From Mucor racemosus (Eukaryota > Mucoromycota > Mucoromycetes > Mucorales > Mucoraceae), in contig JAPEHQ010000028.1 of assembly GCA_027405735.1 (NCBI GenBank), positions 1 through 64,000 on the forward strand: 64,000 nucleotides of DNA, given 5' to 3'. Under the pieces are notes generated by a model that was not told the DNA's origin, did not search any database, and saw only the letters and a list, made by a program, of their open reading frames with translations. Shown here one piece after another: positions 21,757-33,990 of this stretch (position 1 is the first letter of the stretch; each line of letters opens with the position of its first letter). The position numbers and the translations under genes are program-made.

Positions 21757-23747
21757 CTAGAATAAGAGCAATGCTACAAGTGCGATTGTGATGAAAAAAA
21801 CATTCTCCAATTGATTATAGATGATGCTATTTGCATCATTAGATGAACCAGATCCATTAGCAGCTATACCATTACCATTCGCAGTGCGGTTTACTGGAAC
21901 AGCAGTATCTTTGTATTGACATTCGGTTGATGTACAGAGGCAGGTATTTCCAATAGGGTCCCACCATTTAGTGCTATATTCAAGGAATTAGTATACTTCT
22001 AAATTGAAATAGTATTGAGATTTCCTTACTCGCAATTATTGGGAAGAGGGTAACGGAAACCAGCAGTTCCATTTTGAGCAGCAGTAGCAGGTTTAGGAGT
22101 ATCTAATGTGGGTGCTGTACTTGGGCAATTAAAGCAAGTATTAAAAGTGGTTGTACCAAAATTACAACTGGTGTTATATGCATTAATATATGATTGGGTA
22201 TTTACAGTTAAACTTATTATATACCTATTTAAAAGACCATCATCTACATTTGCATTATTATCATCATCAAGACCATTACATATTTCTTTTGCGATAACCG
22301 GCTGTTCACAACGCATGTAATCTTGCTTTCCTAATTCAGATGCTTTGACAGGATTTTTCATCCATTGAAGTAATTGTTGATTTGTTACAAACCAAACATC
22401 TGGTTTTTCAGAAAGTGATTTAATCAAAGAAACCAAACCATCCAACTTTGGAGCAGGATCAGGTAAACCAGGATAACCAGTTAAATGAGCTAATTTTTAC
22501 GTTTAAAATATACACAACTAACATTTACAATATCAGCTTACTTGGATGAACATAAATACCAAAAGGCTGTCTACCACCATTATAATGCTTATTGAATGTG
22601 TCTAGACTCCATTTTGTAACATCTTCTGGTTGTCCGGCAATATAAACATCCATTAATTGAGGAGTGCTGATATTATCAAGGACAGCATACATTGGAATTT
22701 CCCAAAGACCAGGTAATTTAGTTTGACCAGCACCACAGATACCAGTCCAACAATCATTAGCCATGCCATAATCTAATGTATATGGCCAATATGCATCATC
22801 TTGTAATGCACTAGAACTTGAATCATAAAGAAACCCTAATTTTGATAAATGATTCAATGTATCCTTTGTGTAATTCAAAAAAGGCGCTCTGAATCCCTGA
22901 ATTTTGCCATTGGGAACACCACCATAAGTATTTAGCATTTCTTTACAACTCATAATTTCCTCTAATTACATAGAAACAGGGAGATTCAAAGAAGAAAAAA
23001 AAAGGAGAAGAGGGGAAGATGCAGATTCGTGTGTTAGAGTCTTGATACTAATGCATATGTTTCTATATACTTACGGTCAGAAGGAGTACCAACGTGAGAG
23101 AAAGTGTGGCTATTCAATGTAAACTTTTATTAGACATGATGTAAATTTTTCATCGTAATTTCGAATACTTACTCTGCAATTTCATTGCCTGAAGAGTACC
23201 ATTGTTGTACAAGAGAAAAATCTGTATATTGCATAGAGACATACCTATTTACAAATGATTAGTATCATATTATTACTATATAATAATAAATATCATATTA
23301 TTACTATATAATAATAAATATCATATTATTACTATATAATAATAAATATCATATTATGTACCATGTACCACGACCTGAACAACCATTTGGATTTCTATGT
23401 ATATAATACGATTAGATTTGATACATGTACATAAACAAAGATGCCACATACGTGACATTTAGCATTTGTTTTGCTGTTTTGTATAATTGAGGTTGAATGG
23501 AATCATCAAATGTCACTGTAACGAATTGTGGTGTATCACTAGGTAATAATCCATTAGGAGGATTCTTTGAAGCACATACACAACCGTTGGCAAGTTTACA
23601 AACATTTGGATCACAAGAATAAGTTCCAGCAGAAGATGCTGCGGCTACTGCACCTGGTTGAACTGTATTCCCTTCTGATTGAGCAAATGACAAACTAGCA
23701 AAAGTAGCAATAGCAGTAGCAGCAACTGTAATATGATAGAATTTCAT
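21757..23747 (-). CDS. Chitin-deacetylase-like polysaccharide deacetylase, GPI-type tail
   Basis: Eight exons (23747-23452, 23394-23362, 23244-23173, 23109-23075, 22961-22542, 22489-22225, 22167-22030, 21973-21757) give 491 aa. A signal peptide (ITVAATAIATFASLSFAQ) precedes a cysteine-rich segment and a NodB-like domain. Its motifs are TVTFDDS (motif 1; the usual last residue is A or G), HTFSH (motif 2, metal-binding histidines), GFRAPFLNY (motif 3), WEIPMYAV and YVHPTHLTGYPG (C-terminal motifs). A cysteine-containing tail (NCP, CNGLDDDNN, CLCTSTEC) ends in a hydrophobic stretch (VFFITIALVALLLF) typical of GPI signals. The family removes acetyl groups from chitin to make chitosan, a major wall polymer in Mucoromycota. 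The domain belongs to the deacetylase-like group with atypical motif spacing, so activity is inferred only. The 57-nt intron at 22168-22224 is in frame if retained. Confidence 0.87.
23262..23350. repeat. Intronic 28-bp tandem repeat
   Basis: Three copies of ATCATATTATTACTATATAA plus TAATAAAT in a row inside the second intron of the deacetylase gene; they lengthen the intron to 117 nt. Confidence 0.85.
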
Positions 23748-24110
23748 TTCTTTGCTTTTTTAAAAACGTAATGTAAAGGAAACAAGAAAGAAAAGAAAGA
23801 GAAAAAAAGAGAATAGAGAGACTCAACGTATATAATGTTTCTTTACAGACTGATCTACTCTTTGTTTTTTGTTTTTACTCCTATACATTAAGCTAAGTTA
23901 AAGATAGTTTAGATTAGGAGCAATAAGATCGTACAATTCAAGGGATATGTAACATAGTATTATAATAATACACAACACTTTGATAATACAACACAATATA
24001 TAAAACTCCTAGGTTTTGTTTTGTATTATAACCTATAAAAATAGCTTTATACAAAGCTCCTTTTTTATATTTATAAAAAGGTATTTAAGGGTCTGTGCGG
24101 TTAAATTGCT
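23748..24110. other. Intergenic between deacetylase and aminotransferase
   Basis: Promoter side of the deacetylase gene and 3' flank of the aminotransferase. GAAAGAAAAGAAAGAG purine tract at about 23785-23820; no gene. Confidence 0.55.
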
Positions 24111-25626
24111 CTATTTATGATGTCTAATACAGAATTCGTTCATTCTCTTGTAAGCCTCTTCAAGGCGATCATATGTAGGAGTAACAACGAATCGAACGAA
24201 ATTGGGATAATTGAAACACTATAAAAAACAGATTAGATGTTTTTGTTGCCAATTCTTTCAAATGTATATATTACCTCTCCTGGAAGACAAACAACATTTT
24301 CTTCATCCAACAATTTAGCACTGAAATCAACATCAGATTCAATATCCTTAAACTTTTCAACTTCAATGCGAACCATCATATACATAGCACCTTGAGGGTT
24401 TACAGGTACCATACCATCAATCTTGGATACTTCTCTCATACTTAATTCAACATTTCCTTCGAGTTGCTTGATAGTTTCCTGATAAAAAGATGCAGGTGTT
24501 TTTTCAAGGATATCAGGAATGGCAGCTTGAATAAGAGAATTAGGACCAAGGATAAGTTGAGCCAACTGATGAAGGCCATTATTGATTTCTGAGAAAACGC
24601 CATTACGATCATGAATCAAAATCCACCCAACTCTCCAACCGGGAACAAGCCATTTCTTTGCAAGGCCACCAACTGCCAAAATAGGAACAGTAGATGTTAA
24701 GGTAGCCATAGGATAAAAACTATTACCCTCAAATACAAGATCACAATAAATTTCATCGGTAATGATAGGAATATGGTGCTTTTCTGCAAGAGCTAAAATA
24801 GCTTCCAAATGTTCACGAGAATAGACAGAACCACAAGGATTGGAAGGGCTTTATACAATGATTAGTTTATACACATTTTCATTATATTTTTTTATATGTA
24901 TTTACTTGTTGACTAGGATAGCACTTGTTTTATCATCAATCAAAGATTCCATTTGTGCTAAATCAGCCTCCCAATTTTTCTCGGGCTATAATTACATGGT
25001 TAAATCAACAATGGATGCAAACTAAATGGCTTGAATATTTTACCAATAAATTGTAATATCTAGGTTCAACAAAACGAGTAGCCGCTACTGACGCATAAAG
25101 TGAAAAACCTGGGCGAGGTAAAAGAATATTTTGACCTTCATTGCAAAGAACATTAATACACATTTCAAGTGCACCAGAACAACCATTAGCTAAAATAACA
25201 TCATTAGCTGTCAAAGGTGCTGCAGGGTCGTTATTTGCTTGAGCAATTGCAGTACGTGCAGCCAATGTACCTGAAAATATTGAATTAAACTCTATTGTTA
25301 TATCATTACAATATATGAACTTACCGTCAGCAGGAGGATAACCATTAGCTTGAAAGCTGTTTAATTGCTTAGCAACAGCATTGTTGATACTAGGGTCGAC
25401 ATTAAAGTTACCAAAGATAGTAGGATCACCTGTTAATATATTATCATGTCAAAACCACAGATTTTATCAATAACTTCGCTGTGATCTTACCAATTGATAA
25501 ACTGATTAATGGCTTTGTAACATTTGGATTCAGCTTGAGTTTATCAACAATAGCTCTGATAGGGTTGGTTGCTTGGTTAGCAGTTCTTGAAGCTTTGATA
25601 TTCCAGGTAGCACGGTCTGAACTCAT
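24111..25626 (-). CDS. Tyrosine aminotransferase-like, PLP-dependent (class I)
   Basis: Six exons (25626-25491, 25429-25325, 25270-25044, 24985-24906, 24848-24275, 24218-24111) give 409 aa, the usual size for tyrosine aminotransferase. The enzyme transfers the amino group of tyrosine or another aromatic amino acid to 2-oxoglutarate. Visible hallmarks are SLSIGDPT near the N-terminus, ANGCSGALEM (cofactor phosphate region), RPGFSLY, NPSNPCGSVYSREHL, ITDEIYCDLVFEG with the PLP-contacting Asp and Tyr, and VGGLAKKWLVPGWRVGW with the Schiff-base lysine followed by the conserved Arg. The C-terminus FVRFVVTPTYDRLEEAYKRM contains the carboxylate-binding arginine. There is no targeting peptide. Substrate range (tyrosine versus other aromatic amino acids) cannot be settled from sequence alone. 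Confidence 0.93.
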
Positions 25627-27002
25627 TGTGTTTTGTGTGAGAAAATATTAAAAAAATTAAAAAGAACACTTTTTGCTTTACCTTTTTTATATGAAAAATG
25701 ACTCATGGTTTAAGCTCGCTGGGCTTTAATCACTGTTCCCCCTAGTACCTTTTTTTAGCTGTTTAAGTAATTTACATATACCCAGCGTTGGCTTTGGCTG
25801 GGACGATTTATTATACAGTATATGTAAATGTCGATATAGTATAAGCAATGGTTATTTGAAAAAGCCATAACTTATACTGAGAAGTTTCTTTATCACCAAT
25901 TATCAAATGCGGTCTTAAATCCTACCAAGCGAAACTTTCAATGCACGAGGGTAAACAATTAAAAGCTTAAATGCAAGATCTGCTTTTGATCTATTATGTC
26001 CTTGGCAATTTTCAAATATTATTGTAATGAGCTCGTCAACACCGCTACGCAGTGTACAGCTCGTGCTGCCCCAGGCCTATTTTACTTAATTACAAGAAGT
26101 CTTTCATTGTACTGTACCAATAGTCAGAATAATATTTAATGACATTGCAAAGGCAAGTTGCTAAATAATTGTATCGCTTTTCTTTTGTATATTCCTGTTC
26201 TCCTCTTATTTCGTTTTATTGTCCTCTTCCTCTTCCTCTTCCTTTTCCTTCTTCTCTTTAGTCGCTCTTTTTCATCCTCTTTGTTTGGGCGTATCTAATT
26301 TCGACTGTAAAATACGACCATATGGTTTTAAAAATAAAGTGATGGTTTATGCGCTTATGACTCTGCTGTTTTTATCTTCTCTTTACATGTCTTGATAGTG
26401 CTTACTGAAACTGTCGACACAAGAAACTATTATAAAAGGTAGCTGTTAAAATGCTCCCTCAATAACTGTACACACCGTGTAAAAATGTGTACAGCTAAGA
26501 AATCATGCAAATAATTCATGCCATTCACAATTGACAGGCAAAATTAAAAATATAGCAATGTTGCGGTTAGTTTGAGTATTTATTCTTTCGTTTACAATGT
26601 TTCCTGAATTAGTATGAGCTCTCGAAAGATCGAAGTTCACTTTCTCATTGCTTAAAAACCAAACATCAGATCAATTGAACATCAACTAAACCACGCTTCG
26701 ATATTATAATCTAGCATGACAGATTATTATAAACAGCTGTAATATCTTTAATTCCCATCATTCCATTATTTCTCTCAAATCAATTAGTATAGAAACCCTC
26801 TTTATTTACACTTAATGACTGACATCTCTTTACTTGATAAATCTCTATTTTATTTTACATTTGATATTTCCTGATAAACCAGTGGCTATTACTTGTAACC
26901 CAACAAAACTAAAAAGGTCTATTAAAACACTTATTTAATTGATTACTTTGATTTTTATATAAACACCATCAGCCAGGACAATTATTACTTCATTTACAAA
27001 AC
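25627..27002. other. Intergenic, 1.4 kb
   Basis: Promoter side of the aminotransferase gene, a CTCTTCCTCTTCC pyrimidine tract at about 26222-26262, otherwise unremarkable AT-rich sequence. No ORF with family features. Confidence 0.6.
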
Positions 27003-28389
27003 GGCACTTTACTCATACATGGAGTCGAAGATCTGAAAATGTAATAGTTTCCATAGAGATTTATTAAGAAATATATACGGATGTGCAAATAAAACATGTG
27101 CGCATAATAATCTACATAGCTTTCAAAATATTATATACAATTCAGAGATATACTAACTGTTTGCTAAATATTGGATAAAAACTCTTTGAGTTCATTATGT
27201 CGAGGTAATCAAAATAATAATAATTCATATTACAGCTTAAAACTATGCTAACTGAGTTCCAAAATTGATTTGGTGGCCATATGGTGAAAATCGATCAGAA
27301 AATGGTTCAAAAAACAAAAATTGTTTAAATGCTCATGAACTTCAAAGTAAGTAGACCTAGCGTATTAAATAGTTTTTGTATGGTTTTAAATTCTGCAGCC
27401 ATCTATATAAAATTTGAAAAAATGTTTCACGTAAAATTTTGCGCAAAATGCAATTTAAATTTTGAAGGTTTTTTGAAGATACACGTCAATTTTTATAAGC
27501 ATATTTAAAATATAATAAACGACAATGATGCGCACAAAAATTATCTATCGATTGAGCTATTGCAAAATCTTCTAGCTGCATTTTTCATAGAGAAAACAAG
27601 ATGTTTATGCAATTTTTTTCAGTTTCAGAATTTGGGATGAGGGTATACAAGGGGAAAATGGTCGCTAGAAATGGAGGTACTTTTTTGTACACATTTTTGA
27701 GGATATCTCCACGAAAAATCAGTATTTTGAAAAACTTTAAATTAGGACTAAGAAAGCTCAACGAGCTTGATGACATAAATGCAAAAAAAATGTTGCTCAA
27801 TTTAACCAATATTTTGAAGCCTACTATAGAAATGCCCAAAAAATGAAAAAAAAAATAAAAGTGTCCAGAATTTTTTTATATTCAAATATGTTATAGAGCG
27901 CTTTAAAACAACTAAGTTTTATTATTAAAAAGTGTTAATATAGCTTAATTTTTTCTAGAGATATGAAGCCTTAAAGTTTTCAATCCATTAGCAGTGAAAT
28001 ACGCGTAAAAAATCAGAAACATTAGCATTCAAAAATTAATACCACCTGCAAAAAGTAGGATATTTCCGGATACTCATCTTTGGATTAAAGCTGAACATCT
28101 CAGGTACATTGGCATATAATTTTTTTTTTTGGCGTTATTTAGTTAAAACAAAAAGTAGAGCAGGGATGAAAAATGAGACCCAGTTTTTAAGGAAAAATCA
28201 GTAAACTTCATGTGTTTTGAGTCTTTCGTGAGATACAGGTATATATACATAAGATAATTTTAAGAATAGATAGCATAATGTGGCCAATTCATATATATTT
28301 AAAAGCGTCTGAAGTATATCCTGAAAAGTGTTTAGTATGAGGTTAGCTATAGAAAAGGAAGCATGCTCTGATTTTGAAGATTGAAAACT
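27003..28389 (-). repeat. Repeat family R1, copy B (right arm of inverted pair)
   Basis: Reverse complement of copy A at 19733-21121. The near absence of differences implies a very recent duplication or continuing gene conversion. Flanks on both sides differ from those of copy A. From 28390 to 28950 no gene is visible; there is an A tract at about 28637-28656. Confidence 0.93.
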
Positions 28390-28950
28390 ATGAACATTCA
28401 AATTTTGTATGAGCAAGCAGTGCAATTATGTCGAAAATTGTTTTTAAACATGTACATGGTTTCAATAAAAATAAATATTTGCATTACAGTAGTATGTTGG
28501 TTTTCTTTGTTTTGTATAGGAGTTGATGTATGTTACAATGCTGATTTATACATTATTTGCTCGTAGATAAACAGTATATACTTGCCCTGAAAGTTGCATA
28601 ATAAATACCGAAAAAACAAGAGATTGCCATTTACAAAAAAAAAAAAAAAAAAAAGCAGCTTTTATGCTCGAGCAGATTTTATATAACCTCACTGTAGACG
28701 GAGAGTCTAAGTAAGATTATGGATTTCAAAAACTTCTACTCATATATGTAAACGCCAGCGAGGCTATGGCATTACTGATTTTTTGATTCATCCAAAAAAA
28801 ATATCTCTTAACATGCAAAAGCCTTTTAAACATAAATTGTTAATTTTTGCTATTTCAAAAGTTTTATTAATCAAACAAAATAAAAAGAGGGAATGAGAGG
28901 AAAATATAAAATTATAGAAAAAAAGTTATACAACAATAAGAAATTTTGAT

Positions 28951-30965
28951 TTATCGTCTGGGCATACCACGTCCACGACCGCCACCCATTTGAGGGCCTG
29001 CTTGAGGCTTTTCACTTTGAGCATTCTTTACAGTTTCATCAACAGATAAAATCAAACAAGCAGCTTCAGTAGCAGCAGCAATAGCGTTAGTCTTTACAAG
29101 TGCAGGCTCCCAAACAAAGGCTTCATAGTTATCTGCAATAGTCTCATTGTTGATATCAACACCATACCAAACACCACCTTGTGCGTGCTTCATTCTTAAT
29201 TTATTCAAAATGTCAGTAGCATCAAAACCAGCATTATCACACAATTGTCTAGGGATGACTTCAAATGCCTTTGCATAGGCGCCAATGATGAGTTGTTGCT
29301 TTCCTTCAATTGTACGAGAATGAACACGAAGATATTTTGAAAGTTCCATCTCAGTAGCACCACCACCAGCGACAACCAAGTTATTTTTAATAGCACGTCT
29401 AACAATCATGATGGCATCATGAAGAGAACGTTCAACTTCAGCAATAAATTGTTCAGCACCACCGCGAAGAATGAGAGTACAAGTCTTTGCTTGAGGACAA
29501 CCTTCAAAGATGTTGAAACGCTCACCACCAACTTGTCTTTCCTCGAATGATTCACATTCACCTAAATGCTCAGAACGCAAATCAGAACAAGTAGATTGAA
29601 CTGAACCACCGACAGCTTGAACAACACGGTCCATATCATCCTTGGCAACACGACCAGCACAGAAAATATCACGATCAGCAAAGTATTGGGTTGCTAAATC
29701 ACCAATAGGCAACTTGGATAAAACAACCTTGGCACCGCTAGCAACGATAGCTTCCAACTTTTGGAAAATAATTTGCCATTCAGCATCGACGATAGCTTGG
29801 TATTCTGATACTTCCTCTACACGAACTTCGGCATTATCCTTTTCAGCCTTCAATTCAAGTTCGACATTAAGACAAAGAACCTTGGGATTTTTGAAGGACT
29901 TGGGTTGTTGTTCGAAACCAGCATAAGCAAATGTCTTTTTGAAAGCAACACCCTTAACAAGAACGGAATCTTGCATAGCGCCACCGGGAACACGCTTGAT
30001 ACCAATCAAACGTTCATTTAAAGATTCTTGGTCAAGAGACAAGACAGCATCAACAACCATCTTTGTAAAGAAATCTTTTTGAGAGTAAATTAATTTAGAA
30101 TTCATAGCAGTAGATGCACATTTGGAAAGTAAATCACGGAATTCACTTTTATAATATTCAAATGTTAGTTACATGATCAAGATTGTATGGAATATCAAAA
30201 ACCTACACTTCATTGTTTTTATCGATTTTAACAGCCAACTCTTTTACTTTGTTGATAGCTAAACGAGCAGCAGCTCTATAACCCTTAATAATAACATGAG
30301 GACTAACGCCTTCTTCGATATAACCCTTGATTTCCTTTAATAATTCACCAGCAAGTAAAACGACACTTGTAGTACCATCACCAACCTAATATTTCATCTA
30401 TTAATATATATAATCTCATTCTAACTTTCTTAATTTAGTACCTCAGCATCTTGAGAACGGGCAATGTCGACCAAAGTCTTTGCAGCGGGGTGAACAATAT
30501 CGAGTAATTTCATAATGGTAGCACCATCATTGGAGATAGTTACTTGACCTCTACTGTCTACCATGAGTTTATCCATACCTCTGGGGCCCAAGGTAGTTCT
30601 GACGGTATCAACGACTGCAGCACAGGCATTGATATTGGAAAGAAGTTGACCTTTACCTTGAGATGTATCAGTACCTTCTTTTAAAAGAATAATTTGTGGT
30701 TGCTATTAGAATATGGTTAATATTCGATTGATATGCGACGAAATTACACAGAATTAGATAAACACAAATCATATTTGATATTGTCATTGAAATACGAGAA
30801 ATCAGTCAAACGCGTCATATCAAGCAACATGAGACTTTGACAAATTTGACATGTATAATACAATTTGTGTAAATCTCGTCCTTGTGATTTTTTTGCTTAA
30901 TTATATTCTAAACTATGAAAACTGATTCAACAAATATTTACCATCATGGAAGAAGGAGGTGCCAT
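28951..30965 (-). CDS. CCT7: CCT chaperonin subunit eta
   Basis: Four exons (30965-30942, 30702-30442, 30385-30207, 30145-28951) give 552 aa, the normal length of a TRiC/CCT subunit. It is one of eight paralogous subunits of the cytosolic ring chaperonin that folds actin, tubulin and others. Group II chaperonin motifs are [34 protein letters not shown] (ATP binding, catalytic Asp), and [17 protein letters not shown] in the C-terminal equatorial domain. The eta subunit is indicated by [23 protein letters not shown]-type segment [12 protein letters not shown], and the KMHAQGG-like [14 protein letters not shown]. The tail ends in a [11 protein letters not shown] box. The first intron is 239 nt, long for this window. 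Codon use is more even than in neighbouring genes, as expected for a highly expressed gene. Confidence 0.96.
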
Positions 30966-31182
30966 GGCGTATTATATGATATATATATAAAATAAAAAAA
31001 GTAACGAAAAAGAAGGGGAAAGTTAAGCTAACATCAACTCGAAAATTTTGATTTTTGACATCAGTTAAAACATCGTCACTAAATAATTCCTTCTCGCTTG
31101 TTCTTTAGGCAAGATATCCAATAAAGAAGTAGTTTAAATAATGGTACATTTATTGATTCAAGTAAAATATGTAATGGCAAGT

Positions 31183-32764
31183 CTAATTTGAAGCTGTTGC
31201 TTGTTCGGTTTTGGTTGAAATATCCTCATCTTCCTTTTTTGTAGGCGATAACTTTTTCTTTTTGGATCTTCTATCATTGCTGTCTCCTCCACCTTTTTTA
31301 ACAAGTGATGGATCAAATGGGCAATCAATAACACGAAGAGTAGATAACAAATAACCACCACCACAACTCATATTCATATTAGGATGCATACGTCCAGGTA
31401 AAACCTGATATTCACGCAGACTACTTTCAGTCAATTCTGCATTCAAAAAGTCGCTTGATCTACGCATCCAATAAGCTGTTTGTAATAGCACTTCTTTGTT
31501 GAAACTATACACTACAATAGGTCTAGATCCATTGACGTACTGCAATAATTCCTTAATTACTGTCTCGGGTTGAAATGAAGATGATATAATGAGACCATCA
31601 AAGTTTCCTTCATGTAATGCTTTTCTACATTTCACTCGAGTCTCCCATGCTGCTTTACGTCTATCGTAAGAAATTGTATCATTTTCTGATAATTCTAATA
31701 CTTGCTGATCTGTCAAGATTTCAAAAGGATCTACAAAGCAATTTCACATTATTAAAACCAGCGCAATATTCTATATAGTATTCTCTTACCATTTGATATG
31801 GTTTGGTCTATCATCGTCATTGGCACGGGATGAAATACATTTTGTACGGATTTAGAAAAATTCATGTATCGCAAAATGTCATAATTGTGATGATCGCCTT
31901 CATGAATAGCTACTAATTGTCCAAACCCACCCATTCTTTCAAGACAAGATGATACAACTAAACCTTGAGTATCGTCCACAACTAATAATTTCGAATTGGC
32001 ATGAACATTGGCCATACTTAATAACTGAGAAAGTGTATCGATGCGCATATGTTTGATTTTATCAGGGTTTTTGGAAAAGAAATAATCGTTAATTGTATTG
32101 ATCGTTGGGCGAACAGGTGTAAATGTCTTCATAAATCTAGGTGAAATATTGATAAGAACATTGTCTATAGATGACTGAATTAAAACTATACTTACTTTTT
32201 CTTTTTACGTTCAATATATTTAGCTTTTGAATATTCAGTCTTTTTAGAAAAGCCAGCATGAGAATCAACCATCATCTTGATAATTTCTTCAGTAGCTAAT
32301 TCGCCTTGTAAACCCTTTTCTTTTAATGCCAAGACTTGTTCGTGTGTTAATTTCTGATTAGAAGCATCATCAATAATCATTTGATTATTGGCAGCAGTTT
32401 CCTCTATGTCCAAACGTTAAAACCAATCCAGCTAAATCCATAAATATACCATATTTACCAACACTGCTATTTTTTGATACATGAACAACAGGACGAATTT
32501 CACCTTGTTTACTAATGATTTCGTACGATAAGCCAAAGGGCTTTCCAATTAAGAAATCTGATTGAAATGTACCAAATTTACCCAAGTTGACCATGCTATG
32601 AAAAAGAAAGAAAATTTAAAATTGAAATCTTCAATGTAATTACGTTAATTTTACGTGTCGGGTTTCAAAGCAATGATTTTAGCGTTTCCACTGGGCATTT
32701 CAATGATTACAGTTTGCTGTGCCTGTATCAAGTCATTATCTTCATACTTTGTTACTTCAGTCAT
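31183..32764 (-). CDS. TRM6: tRNA (adenine-58-N1) methyltransferase non-catalytic subunit
   Basis: Five exons (32764-32655, 32595-32450, 32403-32196, 32136-31790, 31730-31183) give 452 aa. Trm6 (Gcd10) pairs with the catalytic subunit Trm61 in the nucleus to form m1A58 in tRNA, including initiator tRNA. Family features are NLGKFGTFQSDFLIGKPFG near the N-terminus, NNQMIIDD followed by QKLTHEQVLALK, KKTEYSKAKYIERKKKK, and VVDDTQGLVVSSCLERMGGFG in the degenerate Rossmann half. The conserved C-terminal NMSCGGGYLLS segment and a lysine-rich tail complete it. As expected for this subunit, the canonical S-adenosylmethionine loop is degenerate. The 46-nt intron at 32404-32449 is the shortest convincing intron in the window; skipping it would keep an apparent frame that runs into a stop. 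It is in tandem with CCT7, 217 bp apart. Confidence 0.93.
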
Positions 32765-32992
32765 GTTGGATTGTATGAAAAGAAGTAGGCTGTCTTGAAG
32801 TACAGAAAAAAAATGGGAGTATGTATGCCAGATAACAGTGACCGCTTCTACTTCCCCTATCTACCACAGTGGCTTAACAAATTAAGAAATAGAATGAAAA
32901 TACCTGCTTAAAAAATCGCATTTTATGAAAATCATGCTAATCAGCAATGACTAAACATTAGCAAAGGCTTGTTATGCTCCATTGGATACTGT

Positions 32993-33990
32993 GTAAATAA
33001 CGCCAAAAAAAATTATATGCCAATGTACCTGAGATGCTCAGCTTTAATCTAAAAACAAGTATCCAGAAATATCCTATTTCTAGCAGTGGATATAATTCTT
33101 TTCATGCTAATGTTTCAGATTTCTATAAGTATTTCATTGCCAACAATTAAAAACTTGGAGCCTTCATATTTCTACAGCCATTAAGCTATACGAACAGTTT
33201 TTATTAATAAAACTTACTTGTTTTGAAGCGCTCTATAACATACTTCATCATAAAAAAATTCTGGACATTTTTATTTTTTTTTTTTTTGGTATTTTTTGAC
33301 ATTTATGTAGTAGATTTCAAAATATTCATTAAATTGAGTAGCATTTTGTTTGTATTCATATAATCAGATTTGTTGAGCTCTCTTGGATCCATTTTAGTTT
33401 CTTTCAAAATATTGATTTTTCGTGGAGATATCCTCAAGAATATGTACAAAGAAATACCTTTGCTTCCAGCATCAATTTTTCCCTTATATACCCTCATCCC
33501 AAATTCTGAATTTGAAACAAAAATTGACAAAAATCTCTTTTTCTCTATAAAAAAGACAGATAGAAGGCTTAGTAATAGCTCAATCGATAGGTAACTTTGC
33601 TATACACCATCTCCATTATTTATATTTAAAATATGCTTATAAAAAGTGATGTGAATCTTCAAAAAACCTCCAAATTTTCAATTGCATTTTACGCAAAATT
33701 TAATGTAAACCGCTTGTTTTTATTTTATTTGAATGAATGTAAAATGCAAAACTGTACAAAAAACATTTAATATGCTAATCCAACTTACTTTGTATTTCAT
33801 GAGATATTAAACGATTTTGTTTTTTGAATCATGTTCTGATCGATTTTCACCATATGGCAAAATCAATTTTGGAACTCAGTTATCATAGTTTTAAGCTGTA
33901 ATATGAACTGTTATTTTGATTACCTCGACGAAAAATCAATATTTTCCGCTGAAATAAAAAATGCAGAGTAGTTTTTGGTTAGATCTATCT
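32993..33990 (+). repeat. Repeat family R1, copy C (5'-truncated, diverged)
   Basis: Begins at TAAATAACGCCAAAAA and follows copy A with many substitutions. Landmarks are TTTTTCGTGGAGATATCCTC, TACCCTCATCCCAAATTCTG, CAATCGATAG and GATCGATTTTCACCATATGG. It ends in AAAAATGCAGAGTAG, an end shared with copy D but not with A and B. The first ~245 bases of A are absent. Confidence 0.88.

Noticed and set aside
19733..28389. The inverted pair as the terminal repeats of one giant 8.7-kb transposon
   Set aside because: No transposase or other element gene between the arms, the enclosed genes are normal metabolic and wall genes with introns, and other R1 copies occur singly.
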